Origin: Acetobacteraceae bacterium
GTDB lineage: Bacteria > Pseudomonadota > Alphaproteobacteria > Acetobacterales > Acetobacteraceae
Length of the DNA stretch: 30,679 nucleotides
Assembly (NCBI GenBank): GCA_003506895.1
Contig: DNXO01000042.1
Coordinates: 1 to 30,679, forward strand
Direction of reading: 5' to 3'
The notes below the pieces were generated by a model. It saw only the letters and a program-made list of their open reading frames with translations. It was not told the DNA's origin and did not search any database. This document shows, piece after piece, positions 1 through 8,016 of the stretch; position 1 is the first letter of the stretch; the number at the start of each line of letters is the position of its first letter. A program made the translations under genes and the position numbers.

Positions 1-367
1 GCGGGTTGGTGATGCAGATCACGAACGCATTCGGGCAGTTGGCCTTGATGCCCTCGGCGACCTGGGCGATGACGCCGGCGTTCTTGCCGATCAGGTCGTC
101 GCGGGACATGCCGGGGGTGCGCGGGAAGCCGGCAGTGACGATCACCACGTCGGCGTCCTTGATGGCGGCATAGTCGGACCCGCCGGACATGGCGGAGTCG
201 AACCCATCGACCGGGCCGGACTGCATGATATCCAGCGCCTTGCCGGCCGCGACGCCACCGAACACGTCGAACATCACGACGTCTCCGAGTTCCTTCAGGC
301 CGATCAGGTGAGCAAGGGTGCCGCCGATATTACCGGCGCCGATCAGGGCGATCTTGTTGCGGGCCAT
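1..367 (-). CDS. mdh: Malate dehydrogenase, N-terminal part (runs off window)
   Basis: This enzyme interconverts malate and oxaloacetate with NAD in the TCA cycle, in the cytoplasm. The visible 122 codons read MARNKIALIGAGNIGGTLAH at the start, which is the Rossmann glycine motif GAGNIGG of the LDH-like malate dehydrogenases. The acidic strand end VVMFDVF follows, and then VIVTAGFPRTPGMSRDDL, the NAD-site and mobile-loop segment with the Arg pair that binds the dicarboxylate. The segment CPNAFVICITNP ends at the window edge. The ATG at 367 lies directly before the Rossmann strand, so the start is clear. The C-terminal two thirds, including the catalytic His, are outside the window. In many alphaproteobacteria zapE sits next to mdh; here an ABC substrate-binding protein gene lies between them. 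Confidence 0.95.
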   Translation of the reverse strand, partial: MARNKIALIGAGNIGGTLAHLIGLKELGDVVMFDVFGGVAAGKALDIMQSGPVDGFDSAMSGGSDYAAIKDADVVIVTAGFPRTPGMSRDDLIGKNAGVIAQVAEGIKANCPNAFVICITNP

Positions 368-526
368 GGACGAATCCTTCCGAGGGCGCCGCTGGGGGCG
401 CCAAGTGCGATGAAACGGAGCCTGCCGAGCGTTTGGCCGGGAGTGGCTGCCCGGAAGGTGCGGGCGTCCTAGCCTATCGCGGGGGAGGCGGCAAGACGGT
501 GCAGTGCAGCAAGATTACGCCCGGAA

Positions 527-545
527 GTCCACGGTGCGCGTGGAC
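527..545 (-). terminator. Hairpin downstream of the ABC substrate-binding gene
   Basis: A perfect 7-bp inverted repeat, GTCCACG/CGTGGAC with a 5-nt loop, lies 27 bp past the stop codon at 573. No T-run follows on the minus strand, so it could be a weak or Rho-assisted terminator or simply a chance hairpin. Confidence 0.25.
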
Positions 546-572
546 CAGATCCGCATGTCAGGCGATCCGCCA

Positions 573-2150
573 TCAGGCCCGCTTGACGCCCCAGAACACC
601 GGGAATCCGTCCACCATCCCGTCCATGCTGTCGCGCCAGGCCGTGGGCTGGAACCACTGACCGATCGGGATGTGCGGGACGTCGATCCACCACTGGCGCT
701 GGATGTCCTCGGCGATGCGCTTCTGCGAGGGCAGGTCCTCCGCGTCCAGCCATTGGCCGCGCAGTTCCTCGATCCGCGGGCTGCTGCACCAGCCAAACCA
801 ACCCGTCTCGCCGGAGGTACGGAACGCATGGCCCGACGGCACCTGAAGATCGAGGCCCGAGAGCGTGGTGAACAGCCCGCTCCATCCGCCTTTGTCCACC
901 GGGGCCTTGCTTTCGCGCCGTGCGATGGCGGTGCCCCAATCCACGGCCTGATAATCGACCTTCATGCCGGCCTGCTGCATCGCGTCCACGCCGACATCGC
1001 CCATGGCCTTGCGGTACGGCGTATCCGTGGCGACCAACATCGCGACGGTTTGCCCGTCATATCCGCCCCGGCTCAGCGCCTCTTTGACTTTCTCCATGTT
1101 GCGCGGCGAGGTCATCACCTCCAATCCAGCGTCCGTCGCCAGGTCTGTTCCAGGGCAAAAGACGCCGACGCGGCTCCGCCACATAGACGGGTCAGTGCCC
1201 GCGATGGCGGTGACAAAATCCTCCTGTTTGAACGCGCCCAGCAGCGCTCGGCGGGTAGCGGGATTATCGAATGGCGGCTGAAGGCAGTTCATTTTCAGAA
1301 AGCCCATGACGCCCGTCGGGTCCTTGGTTTCGACCCGGATGTGGCCGGCTTTCAGCAGCACGGGCCGCAGGTCGTCGGTTGGGATTTCCCACCAGTCGAT
1401 CTCACCGGCCTGGAGCGCGCCAGCGGCCGTGCCCTCATCAGGGATGATGTTCCATTCGACCCGGTCGAAGTGAACGATCTTCGGACCGGCGGTCCAACCC
1501 GGCGTGCCGTCCGGCCTGGGGACATAGCCGGCGAATTTCTCGTAAACCGCGCGCGAGCCCGAAACCCGCTCATCGGCCTTGAAGCGGAACGGACCGCTGC
1601 CGACGAGTTCCTTGAGTTGCTTGAACGGGTCGAAATTGGCGAACCGTTCCGGCATCATGGCGCACATCGGGGTGGAGGTCTTCCCAAGCGCGTAGGGCAA
1701 CCTGGGGAACGGCTTCTTCAGCCGGAAACGAATGGTGCGGTCGTCCGGGGCCGAGAGTTCGTCGGTGGTTTTCAACAGCACCGCACCCAGCGCGTCACGT
1801 GCCGCCCAACGGCGGATCGAGGCGACGCAGTCACGGGCCATCACCTTCTCGCCATCGTGGAACAACAGCCCGTCGCGCAGGATCAGGTCCCAGCGTCGTC
1901 CGTTGTCCTCGACCTTCACCGCCCCGACCATCTGCGGTTGGATGCGGTACTGGGCGTCCATGCCGAACAGCGTGTCGAAGACAAGGTAGCCGTGATTGCG
2001 GGCGATATAGGCGGTGGACCAGATCGGGTCGATCACCGATAGATCGGATTGGGGGATGAATGTCAGCACCCGGTCGGCGGCGGCCTTCGCCACGGAAGGC
2101 AAGGCCAAGGCAGCGGCGGACGCACCAAGGAAATGGCGGCGGGTGGGCAT
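573..2150 (-). CDS. ABC transporter substrate-binding protein, peptide/nickel (DppA/SBP_bac_5) type, Tat-exported
   Basis: This is a periplasmic solute-binding protein of the dipeptide/oligopeptide ABC family, 525 residues, a normal length. The N-terminus MPTRRHFLGASAAALALP has a twin-arginine motif (TRRHFLG), a hydrophobic stretch and a likely AKA cleavage site, which predicts Tat export. Family hallmarks are DLSVIDPIWSTAYIARNHGY near residue 40, the LRDGLLFHDGEKV segment and the late VDHP-like end region. The ATG at 2150 is preferred because GGAGGAAA lies just upstream of it; in-frame ATGs at 2165 and 2195 lack this. No permease or ATPase gene is next to it, so it is an orphan binding protein that must use a transporter encoded elsewhere. 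It follows zapE on the same strand after 73 bp. The substrate cannot be read from the sequence. Confidence 0.9.
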   Translation of the reverse strand: MPTRRHFLGASAAALALPSVAKAAADRVLTFIPQSDLSVIDPIWSTAYIARNHGYLVFDTLFGMDAQYRIQPQMVGAVKVEDNGRRWDLILRDGLLFHDGEKVMARDCVASIRRWAARDALGAVLLKTTDELSAPDDRTIRFRLKKPFPRLPYALGKTSTPMCAMMPERFANFDPFKQLKELVGSGPFRFKADERVSGSRAVYEKFAGYVPRPDGTPGWTAGPKIVHFDRVEWNIIPDEGTAAGALQAGEIDWWEIPTDDLRPVLLKAGHIRVETKDPTGVMGFLKMNCLQPPFDNPATRRALLGAFKQEDFVTAIAGTDPSMWRSRVGVFCPGTDLATDAGLEVMTSPRNMEKVKEALSRGGYDGQTVAMLVATDTPYRKAMGDVGVDAMQQAGMKVDYQAVDWGTAIARRESKAPVDKGGWSGLFTTLSGLDLQVPSGHAFRTSGETGWFGWCSSPRIEELRGQWLDAEDLPSQKRIAEDIQRQWWIDVPHIPIGQWFQPTAWRDSMDGMVDGFPVFWGVKRA

Positions 2151-2223
2151 TTTCGTTTCCTCCATCGGCCCGTTTGGATGGGCTCGGTTTATCATTGAGG
2201 CGGGCGGTAAGGCCGCCGAACGC

Positions 2224-3375
2224 TTACGCGAGATGCGTCAGCCCCAGCCAATCCTCGCTCTGCATCTCATCCAACCGCGAGGCCGTCCGCTCGAACATCT
2301 TGGCGTTTTGACCGCGCTGATAAAGCTGATCCGGCGGTGCTTCGGCCGACGCGATCAGCTTCACCCGCTGGTCGTAGAGCGTATCAACCAACACGATGAA
2401 CCGGCGCGCCTGATCGTAGTTGTCCGGCGACAAACGCGGGATCCCGTCCAGGATCAGCGTGTGGAAATTGGTCGCGATCGTCAGGTAGTCCCCGGCCCCC
2501 AGCGCGGTGTTGCACAGGCTGTCGAAGTCAAACCGAGCGACGCCGTCGGAAGCCTGGGGCACGACCAGGTCTCGTCCCATCACCGTCAGGGTGACGGGCC
2601 GAATCGCGGAGCCGCCCGTCAACCGCACGAACGCCTTGTCCAGTTCATGGCGCGACATGTCGTCCACCGGCACCTGCCAGGTGCGCAGACCGCGCATCCG
2701 TTCCCGGCGGTAATCGCGCGCGCCGTTCATCACCAGCAATTCCAGCCGCTGCTTGATCAGCCCGATGAACGGCAGGAAGGCGTCGCGCCCGGGCTGGCCC
2801 TTGAACAGATCGTCCGGGGCGGTGTTGGACGTTGTCACTACCACCACACCGCGGTCGAACAGAGCCTGGAACAGCCGCCCCAGGATCATCGCGTCGGCGA
2901 TGTCGTTGACCTGGAATTCGTCGAAGCACAGCAGCGCCGCCTCACCCGCGATCTGGTCCGCGAGCGGCGGAATCGGGTCGGTCACCTGCGGGTGGGACCG
3001 TTTATAGGCGTGGATGCGGGCGTGAACGCCCTGGATAAAGCGGTGGAAGTGAATGCGCTGCTTGCGCGCCACCAGCGCGGTATCGAAGAACAGGTCCATC
3101 AGCATGGACTTTCCGCGCCCAACCTCGCCGACCAGATACAGGCCGGTCGGCACGTATTCCTCGGTGTGACGGCGGCGTATCAGGCGCGACAGCAGGCTGC
3201 CGCCGGCGGCTGGCGCGGGCCTTGGATCGTAGTCGCGCAGCCGCTCCCACAGATCCTGCAACCGGTCGATGGCGATGGCTTGCGCGGGATCGGCCGCCAG
3301 GGCGTGGCTGGCGATCATGGCCTGATAGGCCGGCAGCGGGCCGGTCTTCGGGGAAAGGGAGGTAAGATTATCCAT
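2224..3375 (-). CDS. zapE: AFG1-family ATPase, cell division protein ZapE
   Basis: ZapE (AFG1/LACE1 family) is a P-loop ATPase that acts on the FtsZ ring in bacteria; mitochondrial relatives help quality control of inner-membrane proteins. The 383-residue product has Walker A GEVGRGKS at residues 83-90, followed by MLMDLFFDTA, and Walker B LLCFDEFQVNDIAD from residue 148. RIHFHRFIQGVHARIH near 107-122 is the conserved AFG1 block after Walker A. Sensor-like VVVTTSNTAPDDLFKGQPGR and the late FIVLVDTLYDQRVKLIASAE segment also match the family. The start at 3375 (MDNLTSL) gives the usual AFG1 length. An in-frame ATG at 3416 would add 14 residues and cannot be excluded. The gene is divergent from the fusion gene at 3433, with 57 bp between starts. 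Confidence 0.93.
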   Translation of the reverse strand: MDNLTSLSPKTGPLPAYQAMIASHALAADPAQAIAIDRLQDLWERLRDYDPRPAPAAGGSLLSRLIRRRHTEEYVPTGLYLVGEVGRGKSMLMDLFFDTALVARKQRIHFHRFIQGVHARIHAYKRSHPQVTDPIPPLADQIAGEAALLCFDEFQVNDIADAMILGRLFQALFDRGVVVVTTSNTAPDDLFKGQPGRDAFLPFIGLIKQRLELLVMNGARDYRRERMRGLRTWQVPVDDMSRHELDKAFVRLTGGSAIRPVTLTVMGRDLVVPQASDGVARFDFDSLCNTALGAGDYLTIATNFHTLILDGIPRLSPDNYDQARRFIVLVDTLYDQRVKLIASAEAPPDQLYQRGQNAKMFERTASRLDEMQSEDWLGLTHLA

Positions 3376-3432
3376 GGCGGGGCACGCAGGAGATAGCGTG
3401 TCCCGGCGCGAACGCATAGACTCGACAGTCCC

Positions 3433-5268
3433 ATGACGACAGCAACCCTGCCCCCCATTCTTCCGGCCGTGATCGACCTCGTGACGACCGCGGGCGTCTG
3501 GCTCGCCAACGAGTTCGCCCGACCGGACGGGCCGCGCTTCAGCGACGGCGATACCTCCCCGATCGACACCGAGATCGAGTTGTTCCTGCGGGAACGGCTG
3601 ACGGCGTTGCTGCCCGCCCGATTCGTCGGTGAGGAAGCGGGCGTGCTGGCGGCCGAGGCGAACGGCTATTGCTGGGTCGTCGATCCGCATGACGGCACGC
3701 GTGCGTTCCTGGAAGGGCGGCGGGGCAGTGCGATCTCGGTCGGGCTGCTGCGCCGGGGCATCCCGGTGTTGGGCGTGGTTTACGCGCCGACCAGCCCGGA
3801 TCGCGGCCCCGACATGATCGCCTGGGCCGATGGCGGCGGCATCACCCGCAACGGCGTGCCCGTCCCGATCGACCTGAGCCGGCGCGACCTGACCAGCACC
3901 GATATCGTCTTCCTCAACCACGGCGCGGGCCAGCGGCCGGTGTGGAACAGTACCGCCTGCGCGCCGGCTCGGTTTATGCCCCTGCCCTCCATCGCCTATC
4001 GGTTGGCGCGAGTCGCGGTCGGCGACGGGATCGCGACCGTCACGCTGCGCCCGGTCAACGCCCACGACATTGCCGCCGGACACGCGCTGCTAACCGCGGC
4101 CGGCGGCGTGCTGGTGGCCGAAGACGGCGTCCCGGTCACCTATGGCGAGGATGGCGACAGCCGCCCGTTCGCCTGTTTCGGCGGCGCCCCTGCCGCCGTG
4201 GCCGCCCTGCGAGCGCGCACCTGGCGCGGCAGCACCGAGCCGCGCCGGGAGCCGAAGATCGCGCTAGCCTGGCCGCGTGTCGCCGAGGATCAGCGGTTCG
4301 ATCGCGCCCTGGGCTGCCTGCTGGGCATGGTGGTCGGCGACAGCCTGGGATCACAGGTGGAATTCCAAAGCGCCCAAACGATCGCCCGCCGGTATCCTGG
4401 CGGGGTCCGGGACCTGGCCCCAAGCGCCGTGTGGGACACCCTGGCGGGCCAGCCGACCGACGACTCGGAACTGGGTTTGGCGCTGGCACGCAGCCTGGCC
4501 GAGGCAGGTAAATACAACGCCGATCATGCCGCGGCCGCGTACGGGCGGTGGTACGCCAGCGAGCCGTTCGATTGCGGCCACACCACCGCGTTGGCGTTTG
4601 GGGCAGCGGCCTCGGCCTTGACCCACAAGGCGCGGGCTGCCCGTGCGAAGGCCAACGCGGCGAGTCAGAGCAACGGATCGCTGATGCGGATTGCCCCAAT
4701 CGGCGTCTGGGCACGCGATCCGGATGAGGCCGCCCGGGTTGCCAGCGAGGACTCGGCGCTGTCCCATCCGCATCCGGTGTGCCGTGCCGCCTGTGCCGCC
4801 TATGCCGCGGCGATCAACGCGGCCCTGTCCGGCGCCGACCGGCGCGGCATGATGGAAACCGCGCTGCGTGTCGCGGAAGCGGCGGGCGCCGAGGCCGCAC
4901 CGGTCCTCGCCGTTCTGCGGCAGGCGCGGGCCGGTGTTGCCCCGGCGGATTTCCAGCACCAAATGGGGTGGGTGTTGATCGCCCTGCAAAACGCATTCTT
5001 TCACTTGGCCGCCGGAACGCGGACCGAACTGGCGTTGATCGCCACGGTCGCCCAAGGTGGAGACAGCGACACCAATGCCGCCATTGCCGGTGCGCTGTTG
5101 GGGGCCGCGGACGGCCGCGCTTCGCTGCCGGTTCGGTGGGTGATGCCGGTGCTGACCTGCCGCCCCGATCCCGGCCTGCATCCGGCGCGACCGCGGCCCA
5201 ACGACTACTGGCCGGACGACCTTCTCGACCTGACCGAGGCTTTGCTGCTAAGGCGCGCGCCGTCATGA
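3433..5268 (+). CDS. Fusion protein: inositol-monophosphatase-family phosphatase plus ADP-ribosylglycohydrolase
   Basis: Two complete enzyme domains lie in one 611-residue chain. Residues about 5-265 are an IMPase/CysQ/HisN-type Mg-dependent phosphatase with GEE at 66-68, DPHDGT at 84-89 and NAHDIAAGHALL at 210-220, so all metal-binding motifs are present. Residues about 285-600 are an ARH/DraG-type ADP-ribosylglycohydrolase with GCLLGMVVGDSLG at 294-306, TDDSE at 342-346, NGSLMRIAPIG at 414-424 and GGDSDTNAAIAGALLGA from 542, which supply the two-metal site. Such enzymes remove ADP-ribose from proteins or small molecules; the phosphatase half could act on inositol phosphate, histidinol phosphate or 3'-phosphoadenosine compounds, and the sequence does not decide which. 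The joint is a short Pro/Arg-rich linker near 265-285. The downstream oxygenase start overlaps the stop (ATGA), so the two are coupled. Confidence 0.9.
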   Translation: MTTATLPPILPAVIDLVTTAGVWLANEFARPDGPRFSDGDTSPIDTEIELFLRERLTALLPARFVGEEAGVLAAEANGYCWVVDPHDGTRAFLEGRRGSAISVGLLRRGIPVLGVVYAPTSPDRGPDMIAWADGGGITRNGVPVPIDLSRRDLTSTDIVFLNHGAGQRPVWNSTACAPARFMPLPSIAYRLARVAVGDGIATVTLRPVNAHDIAAGHALLTAAGGVLVAEDGVPVTYGEDGDSRPFACFGGAPAAVAALRARTWRGSTEPRREPKIALAWPRVAEDQRFDRALGCLLGMVVGDSLGSQVEFQSAQTIARRYPGGVRDLAPSAVWDTLAGQPTDDSELGLALARSLAEAGKYNADHAAAAYGRWYASEPFDCGHTTALAFGAAASALTHKARAARAKANAASQSNGSLMRIAPIGVWARDPDEAARVASEDSALSHPHPVCRAACAAYAAAINAALSGADRRGMMETALRVAEAAGAEAAPVLAVLRQARAGVAPADFQHQMGWVLIALQNAFFHLAAGTRTELALIATVAQGGDSDTNAAIAGALLGAADGRASLPVRWVMPVLTCRPDPGLHPARPRPNDYWPDDLLDLTEALLLRRAPS

Positions 5269-5897
5269 TCCAACTCGATTATCCCAAGCTGGCCGCAACG
5301 CCGGTTTCCCACGATCCGTTCCCGCATGTCGTGGTGCCTGGCTTCGTGCCCCCCGCCAGTCTGGACAAGGTGCTGGCCGGCCTGCCGCCGCTGGGCAAAC
5401 GCGGCTCTTTCCCGGTCGATTCGGTGAAGCTGGGCCCCGACGCCAAGGCGCTGATGGAAGCGATGGAAGGCCCCGAACTGCGCTCTGCGATCGGGCGGAT
5501 GTTCAACCTGGACCTGCACGATGCGCCAACCATGGTGACGCTGCGCGGCTGGACCAGCGAGCGCGACGGGCGCATCCATTGCGACTCACTGGCCAAGCGG
5601 GTGACGGTGCTGCTGTACCTGAACCGCGAAACCGACGCCTGGAGCCGGCAAGAGGGTTGCCTCCGCCTGTTGCGCGGCCCGAAGGACCTGGAAGATTTCG
5701 CCGTCGAGGTGCCGCCGGTGAACGGCACGCTGCTGATTTTCCCGAACGGCCCGACAACCTGGCATGGTCACCGGCAGTTCGTTGGGCAACGCTATAGCGT
5801 GCAACTGAATTACATGACGACGGATGACAAGGCGCGCAGCGAGTTGCGGCGGCACCGGATTTCAGCGTTCGTGAAACGGCTGACCAGGGCGGCTTAG
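5265..5897 (+). CDS. 2-oxoglutarate/Fe(II)-dependent oxygenase superfamily protein
   Basis: This 210-residue protein has the double-stranded beta-helix motifs of Fe(II)/2-oxoglutarate oxygenases. IHCDS gives the HxD iron ligands H105 and D107, TWHGH gives the distal His near H167, and RYSVQLNY gives R176, the expected 2-oxoglutarate-binding Arg. VTVLLYLN, GCLRLL and NGTLLIFPN form the core strands typical of prolyl-hydroxylase-like members. The ATG at 5265 overlaps the TGA of the fusion gene and fits the domain start; longer frames upstream lie inside the fusion gene. A hydroxylation substrate cannot be named. Its coupling to an ADP-ribosylglycohydrolase/phosphatase suggests a shared small pathway. 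It converges with the TPR gene, with only 12 bp between stops, and no clear terminator lies between them. Confidence 0.87.
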   Translation: MIQLDYPKLAATPVSHDPFPHVVVPGFVPPASLDKVLAGLPPLGKRGSFPVDSVKLGPDAKALMEAMEGPELRSAIGRMFNLDLHDAPTMVTLRGWTSERDGRIHCDSLAKRVTVLLYLNRETDAWSRQEGCLRLLRGPKDLEDFAVEVPPVNGTLLIFPNGPTTWHGHRQFVGQRYSVQLNYMTTDDKARSELRRHRISAFVKRLTRAA

Positions 5898-5909
5898 GGC
5901 AAGAGCCAG

Positions 5910-7253
5910 CTATCCAGCCAGCAACTGCGCGCCCATCGCGTAACCACGCCGCCGCGCGGGCGGGACGGGATGGCGGCCGGCCGCACGCTGAAGCATCATC
6001 CTCGCATCGACCGCCGACCCGGCCTTCAGGGCCGAGTCCATAAACACCTGCTCCAGCACGTCCTGCTGGGCGTGGCTGCCGCCCATCAGATACATCTCGC
6101 CGATGACCGGGCGCATCAACGCCACCGCGTCGGCATGACGCCCCTGCCCGTTCGCCAGCACCGCTTCCGTCACCGGCAGCGCGATGTTCCTCACCAACCC
6201 AGCGATCGGTTGCCCGCCGACCGCAAAGTCCCGCATGCCGGCCAGCATATCGTTGGCGGCGCTTTCGCGGCCCGTCGCGGCCAGCGCCATCATCCAATGC
6301 GGCAGCGTGAATGCCGACTGGCAGTCGCCAATCCGAGCCTGGGCCTTGTCGGCGATCTCGGTCCAGCGGTCGCCGACATCCACCCCGTGCCGGCCCAACC
6401 GGAACAGCATGGACGCAGCGTTCTGTACGTCGATATACAGATCCGGCGCGCCCTCGGTCAGCGGAGAGGCAAGATCGCGGAACCCCGAATCATACAGCGA
6501 CAGCACCTTGGCGAAGTCACCCAGTTCCAAGTGATACATCGCCTGGTGCCACCAAAGATGGTGCTTCAGGTTGTTGGTGCCGTCCCAACGCGCTTGCAGC
6601 CGTTCGACCCAGGCGATCCCTTCCAGCCGCCGGCCGGTCATCTCCAGCACGTGCGCCACGCCGTGCGCCGCCCAAAGGTCGGTGGGGTCGCGACGCACCG
6701 CCTCGCGGCCAGCATGCTCAGCCTCCAGGTAGTAGCCGGACTCCTCGTGCGCGAAGCAGCGGCACGCCAGAATGGAACCGTAGGCGGGAAGCGCGGGACT
6801 CCAGTGCCGCTCGACGGACAGCACCGAGGCCAGCATCGCCTCCGGCCGGCCGCACCAGAAATTGAGGAAATGCGCGAGGCGGAAGGCCAGCAGATCGTGC
6901 GGATGATCGGTCAGGATCTGGTCCCAAACCGCGATAGCGGCTTCCGGGTCCCCCTCGATCCAGTGCGCCAAAGCCGCTGTATGTGCCCTTTCCCGCTCCG
7001 TCCCCGGACAACGCCGCGCGTCCGCCAGTGCGGCTCGGGCCGCACCGAGCAGGTCGGCCCGGAAGCCCATCAGGAACAAATAGCCCTTCAGCGTATGCGC
7101 CAGCCCGAAATCAGGGTCGGCCGCGAGCAGCGCTTGCATCCGGAGCATCATATCGGCGCGGTAACCCAGATACCCGTCGATAGCATGATCGAAGGCCGCG
7201 GCGGCCTTCTGCGAAACGGTCGTCAGTGGTAGCCCGCGACAGTCCTGAAACAT
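5910..7253 (-). CDS. TTC38-like tetratricopeptide repeat protein
   Basis: This 447-residue, all-helical protein resembles the TTC38 family, which is shared by bacteria and animals and has no settled biochemical function. Typical blocks are AHTLKGYLFLMGFR near residues 51-64, ERERAHTAALAHWIEGDPEAA near 85-105, WAAHGVAHVLEMTGRR near 195-210 and HHLWWHQAMYHLELGD near 230-246. The last two carry the conserved His and Trp residues of this family. There is no signal peptide or membrane segment, so it is probably cytoplasmic. GGGAGG lies 7 nt upstream of the ATG at 7253 and supports that start. It lies 38 bp downstream of the rlpA-like gene on the same strand, so the two may share a transcript, though no functional link is evident. 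Confidence 0.85.
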   Translation of the reverse strand: MFQDCRGLPLTTVSQKAAAAFDHAIDGYLGYRADMMLRMQALLAADPDFGLAHTLKGYLFLMGFRADLLGAARAALADARRCPGTERERAHTAALAHWIEGDPEAAIAVWDQILTDHPHDLLAFRLAHFLNFWCGRPEAMLASVLSVERHWSPALPAYGSILACRCFAHEESGYYLEAEHAGREAVRRDPTDLWAAHGVAHVLEMTGRRLEGIAWVERLQARWDGTNNLKHHLWWHQAMYHLELGDFAKVLSLYDSGFRDLASPLTEGAPDLYIDVQNAASMLFRLGRHGVDVGDRWTEIADKAQARIGDCQSAFTLPHWMMALAATGRESAANDMLAGMRDFAVGGQPIAGLVRNIALPVTEAVLANGQGRHADAVALMRPVIGEMYLMGGSHAQQDVLEQVFMDSALKAGSAVDARMMLQRAAGRHPVPPARRRGYAMGAQLLAG

Positions 7254-7291
7254 TGTTTGTCCTCCCTGTCACGGCATAGCACGAACCTGAA

Positions 7292-7699
7292 TCAGACGGG
7301 GAGGAGTGTCACCTCGGCAATACCCGCGCGGATCATGCCCAGTTCCTGCGCGGCGGCCACCGACAGGTCAACGATTCGGCGGTTGGAATACAGCCGGTCG
7401 GTGATGGTCACGATGACGCTACGCCCCGAAGCGGCCAGGGTTACCTTCACCTTGGTGCCGAATGGTAGCCAGGGATGCGCGGCGGTGAGTTTCCGCTGGT
7501 CGAAACGGACCCCGCTGGCGGCCCGGCGGCCCTGATGCTTTGGCCCGTAATAGGAAGCGGTTCCGGATTCACCGACCCATGCGACGCTGTCGGCTGGCAC
7601 CTGAATGGCTGACGTTTCGCGGGCAACTGCCGCGCCGGAGGCGCCCGGCAGGAATGTGGATACCGCAAAAAATGCGATAACAGAATATTTTGTCATCAT
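7292..7699 (-). CDS. rlpA: RlpA-like septal ring lytic transglycosylase family protein
   Basis: This short exported protein has a double-psi beta-barrel. The N-terminus MTKYSVIAFFAVSTFLPGAS is a signal peptide. The barrel runs from about residue 45 to 133: GTASYYGPKHQGRRAASG, LTAAHPWLPFGTKVKV, ITDRLYSNRRIVDLS and LGMIRAGIAEVTL. The His of TAAH and the Asp of TDR, which are catalytic in characterised RlpA proteins that cut denuded peptidoglycan glycans, are both present. The usual DRGPF is changed to DRLYS, and there is no lipobox Cys and no SPOR domain, so it is a minimal, probably soluble periplasmic form. Two adjacent ATGs (7699, 7696) follow GTGAGG; spacing slightly favours 7696. Hydrolytic activity is inferred only. 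Confidence 0.85.
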   Translation of the reverse strand: MMTKYSVIAFFAVSTFLPGASGAAVARETSAIQVPADSVAWVGESGTASYYGPKHQGRRAASGVRFDQRKLTAAHPWLPFGTKVKVTLAASGRSVIVTITDRLYSNRRIVDLSVAAAQELGMIRAGIAEVTLLPV

Positions 7700-8012
7700 A
7701 CCTCACTGAATTAGTGGCAAACGGTTAATAAAATCTGAAAAACCGTTGCAGCGATGGTTCAGGACGCAATAATGCCCCGTCAACGTGGTCGAAATGACCG
7801 ACATTGTGTTAACGGAATTCACCAAAACGGTGAATTTGCGGCATTTTTTCGTGCCGCGAGAGGTTGTCCCCCGCACCATGACACAGAAGATGCGGTCTTT
7901 TGACTGCAATGACAACCCCGTGGATGACGATTCTCCGCGGCAATTGACCACGAACCGATAATCCGCAAAGTCTGCCAAACCGGCCCCAAGGACAAGAATC
8001 CATGCTCGTTCA
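7700..8012. other. Divergent intergenic region with two inverted repeats
   Basis: This 313-bp, relatively AT-rich region separates the rlpA-like gene (minus) from the TauE-like gene (plus) and should hold both promoters. It contains an imperfect inverted repeat, AACGGTT (7720-7726) and AACCGTT (7741-7747), close to the rlpA start, and a perfect repeat at 7816-7836 listed separately. Short open frames on the minus strand here show no recognisable protein features. No tRNA or other known RNA was recognised. Confidence 0.5.
7816..7836 (+). promoter_or_regulatory. Perfect 8-bp inverted repeat, operator or terminator-like
   Basis: AATTCACC, a 5-nt AAAAC loop and GGTGAATT form a perfect palindrome. 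A run of six T follows at 7843-7848. As RNA on the plus strand it could end a short transcript, but no plus-strand gene ends nearby. As DNA it could bind a regulator of the TauE-like gene. The sequence alone does not decide between these. Confidence 0.4.
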
Positions 8013-8016
8013 ATGA
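8002..8016 (+). promoter_or_regulatory. Possible four-codon leader overlapping the TauE-like start
   Basis: ATG CTC GTT CAA TGA encodes MLVQ and stop, and its TGA overlaps the ATG of the TauE-like gene as ATGA. The AAGGA sequence at about 7988-7992 is 9 nt from this ATG but 20 nt from the TauE-like ATG. Translation may therefore start here and restart at the real gene. This could also be chance. Confidence 0.25.

Noticed and set aside
504..2042. Plus-strand 512-residue open frame opposite the ABC binding protein
   Set aside because: It is an antisense shadow of a well-supported gene in GC-rich DNA; the translation is rich in Arg, His, Gln and Pro without any domain motif.
2014..3396. Plus-strand 460-residue open frame opposite zapE
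   Set aside because: It is antisense to a gene with clear Walker A and B motifs, and its product shows no family signature.
3376..4083. N-terminal extension of zapE to 4083
   Set aside because: It would run antisense through the start of the fusion gene; the AFG1 domain begins near 3375.
5970..7232. Plus-strand 420-residue open frame opposite the TPR gene
   Set aside because: It is an antisense shadow; the minus-strand product has TTC38-type motifs.
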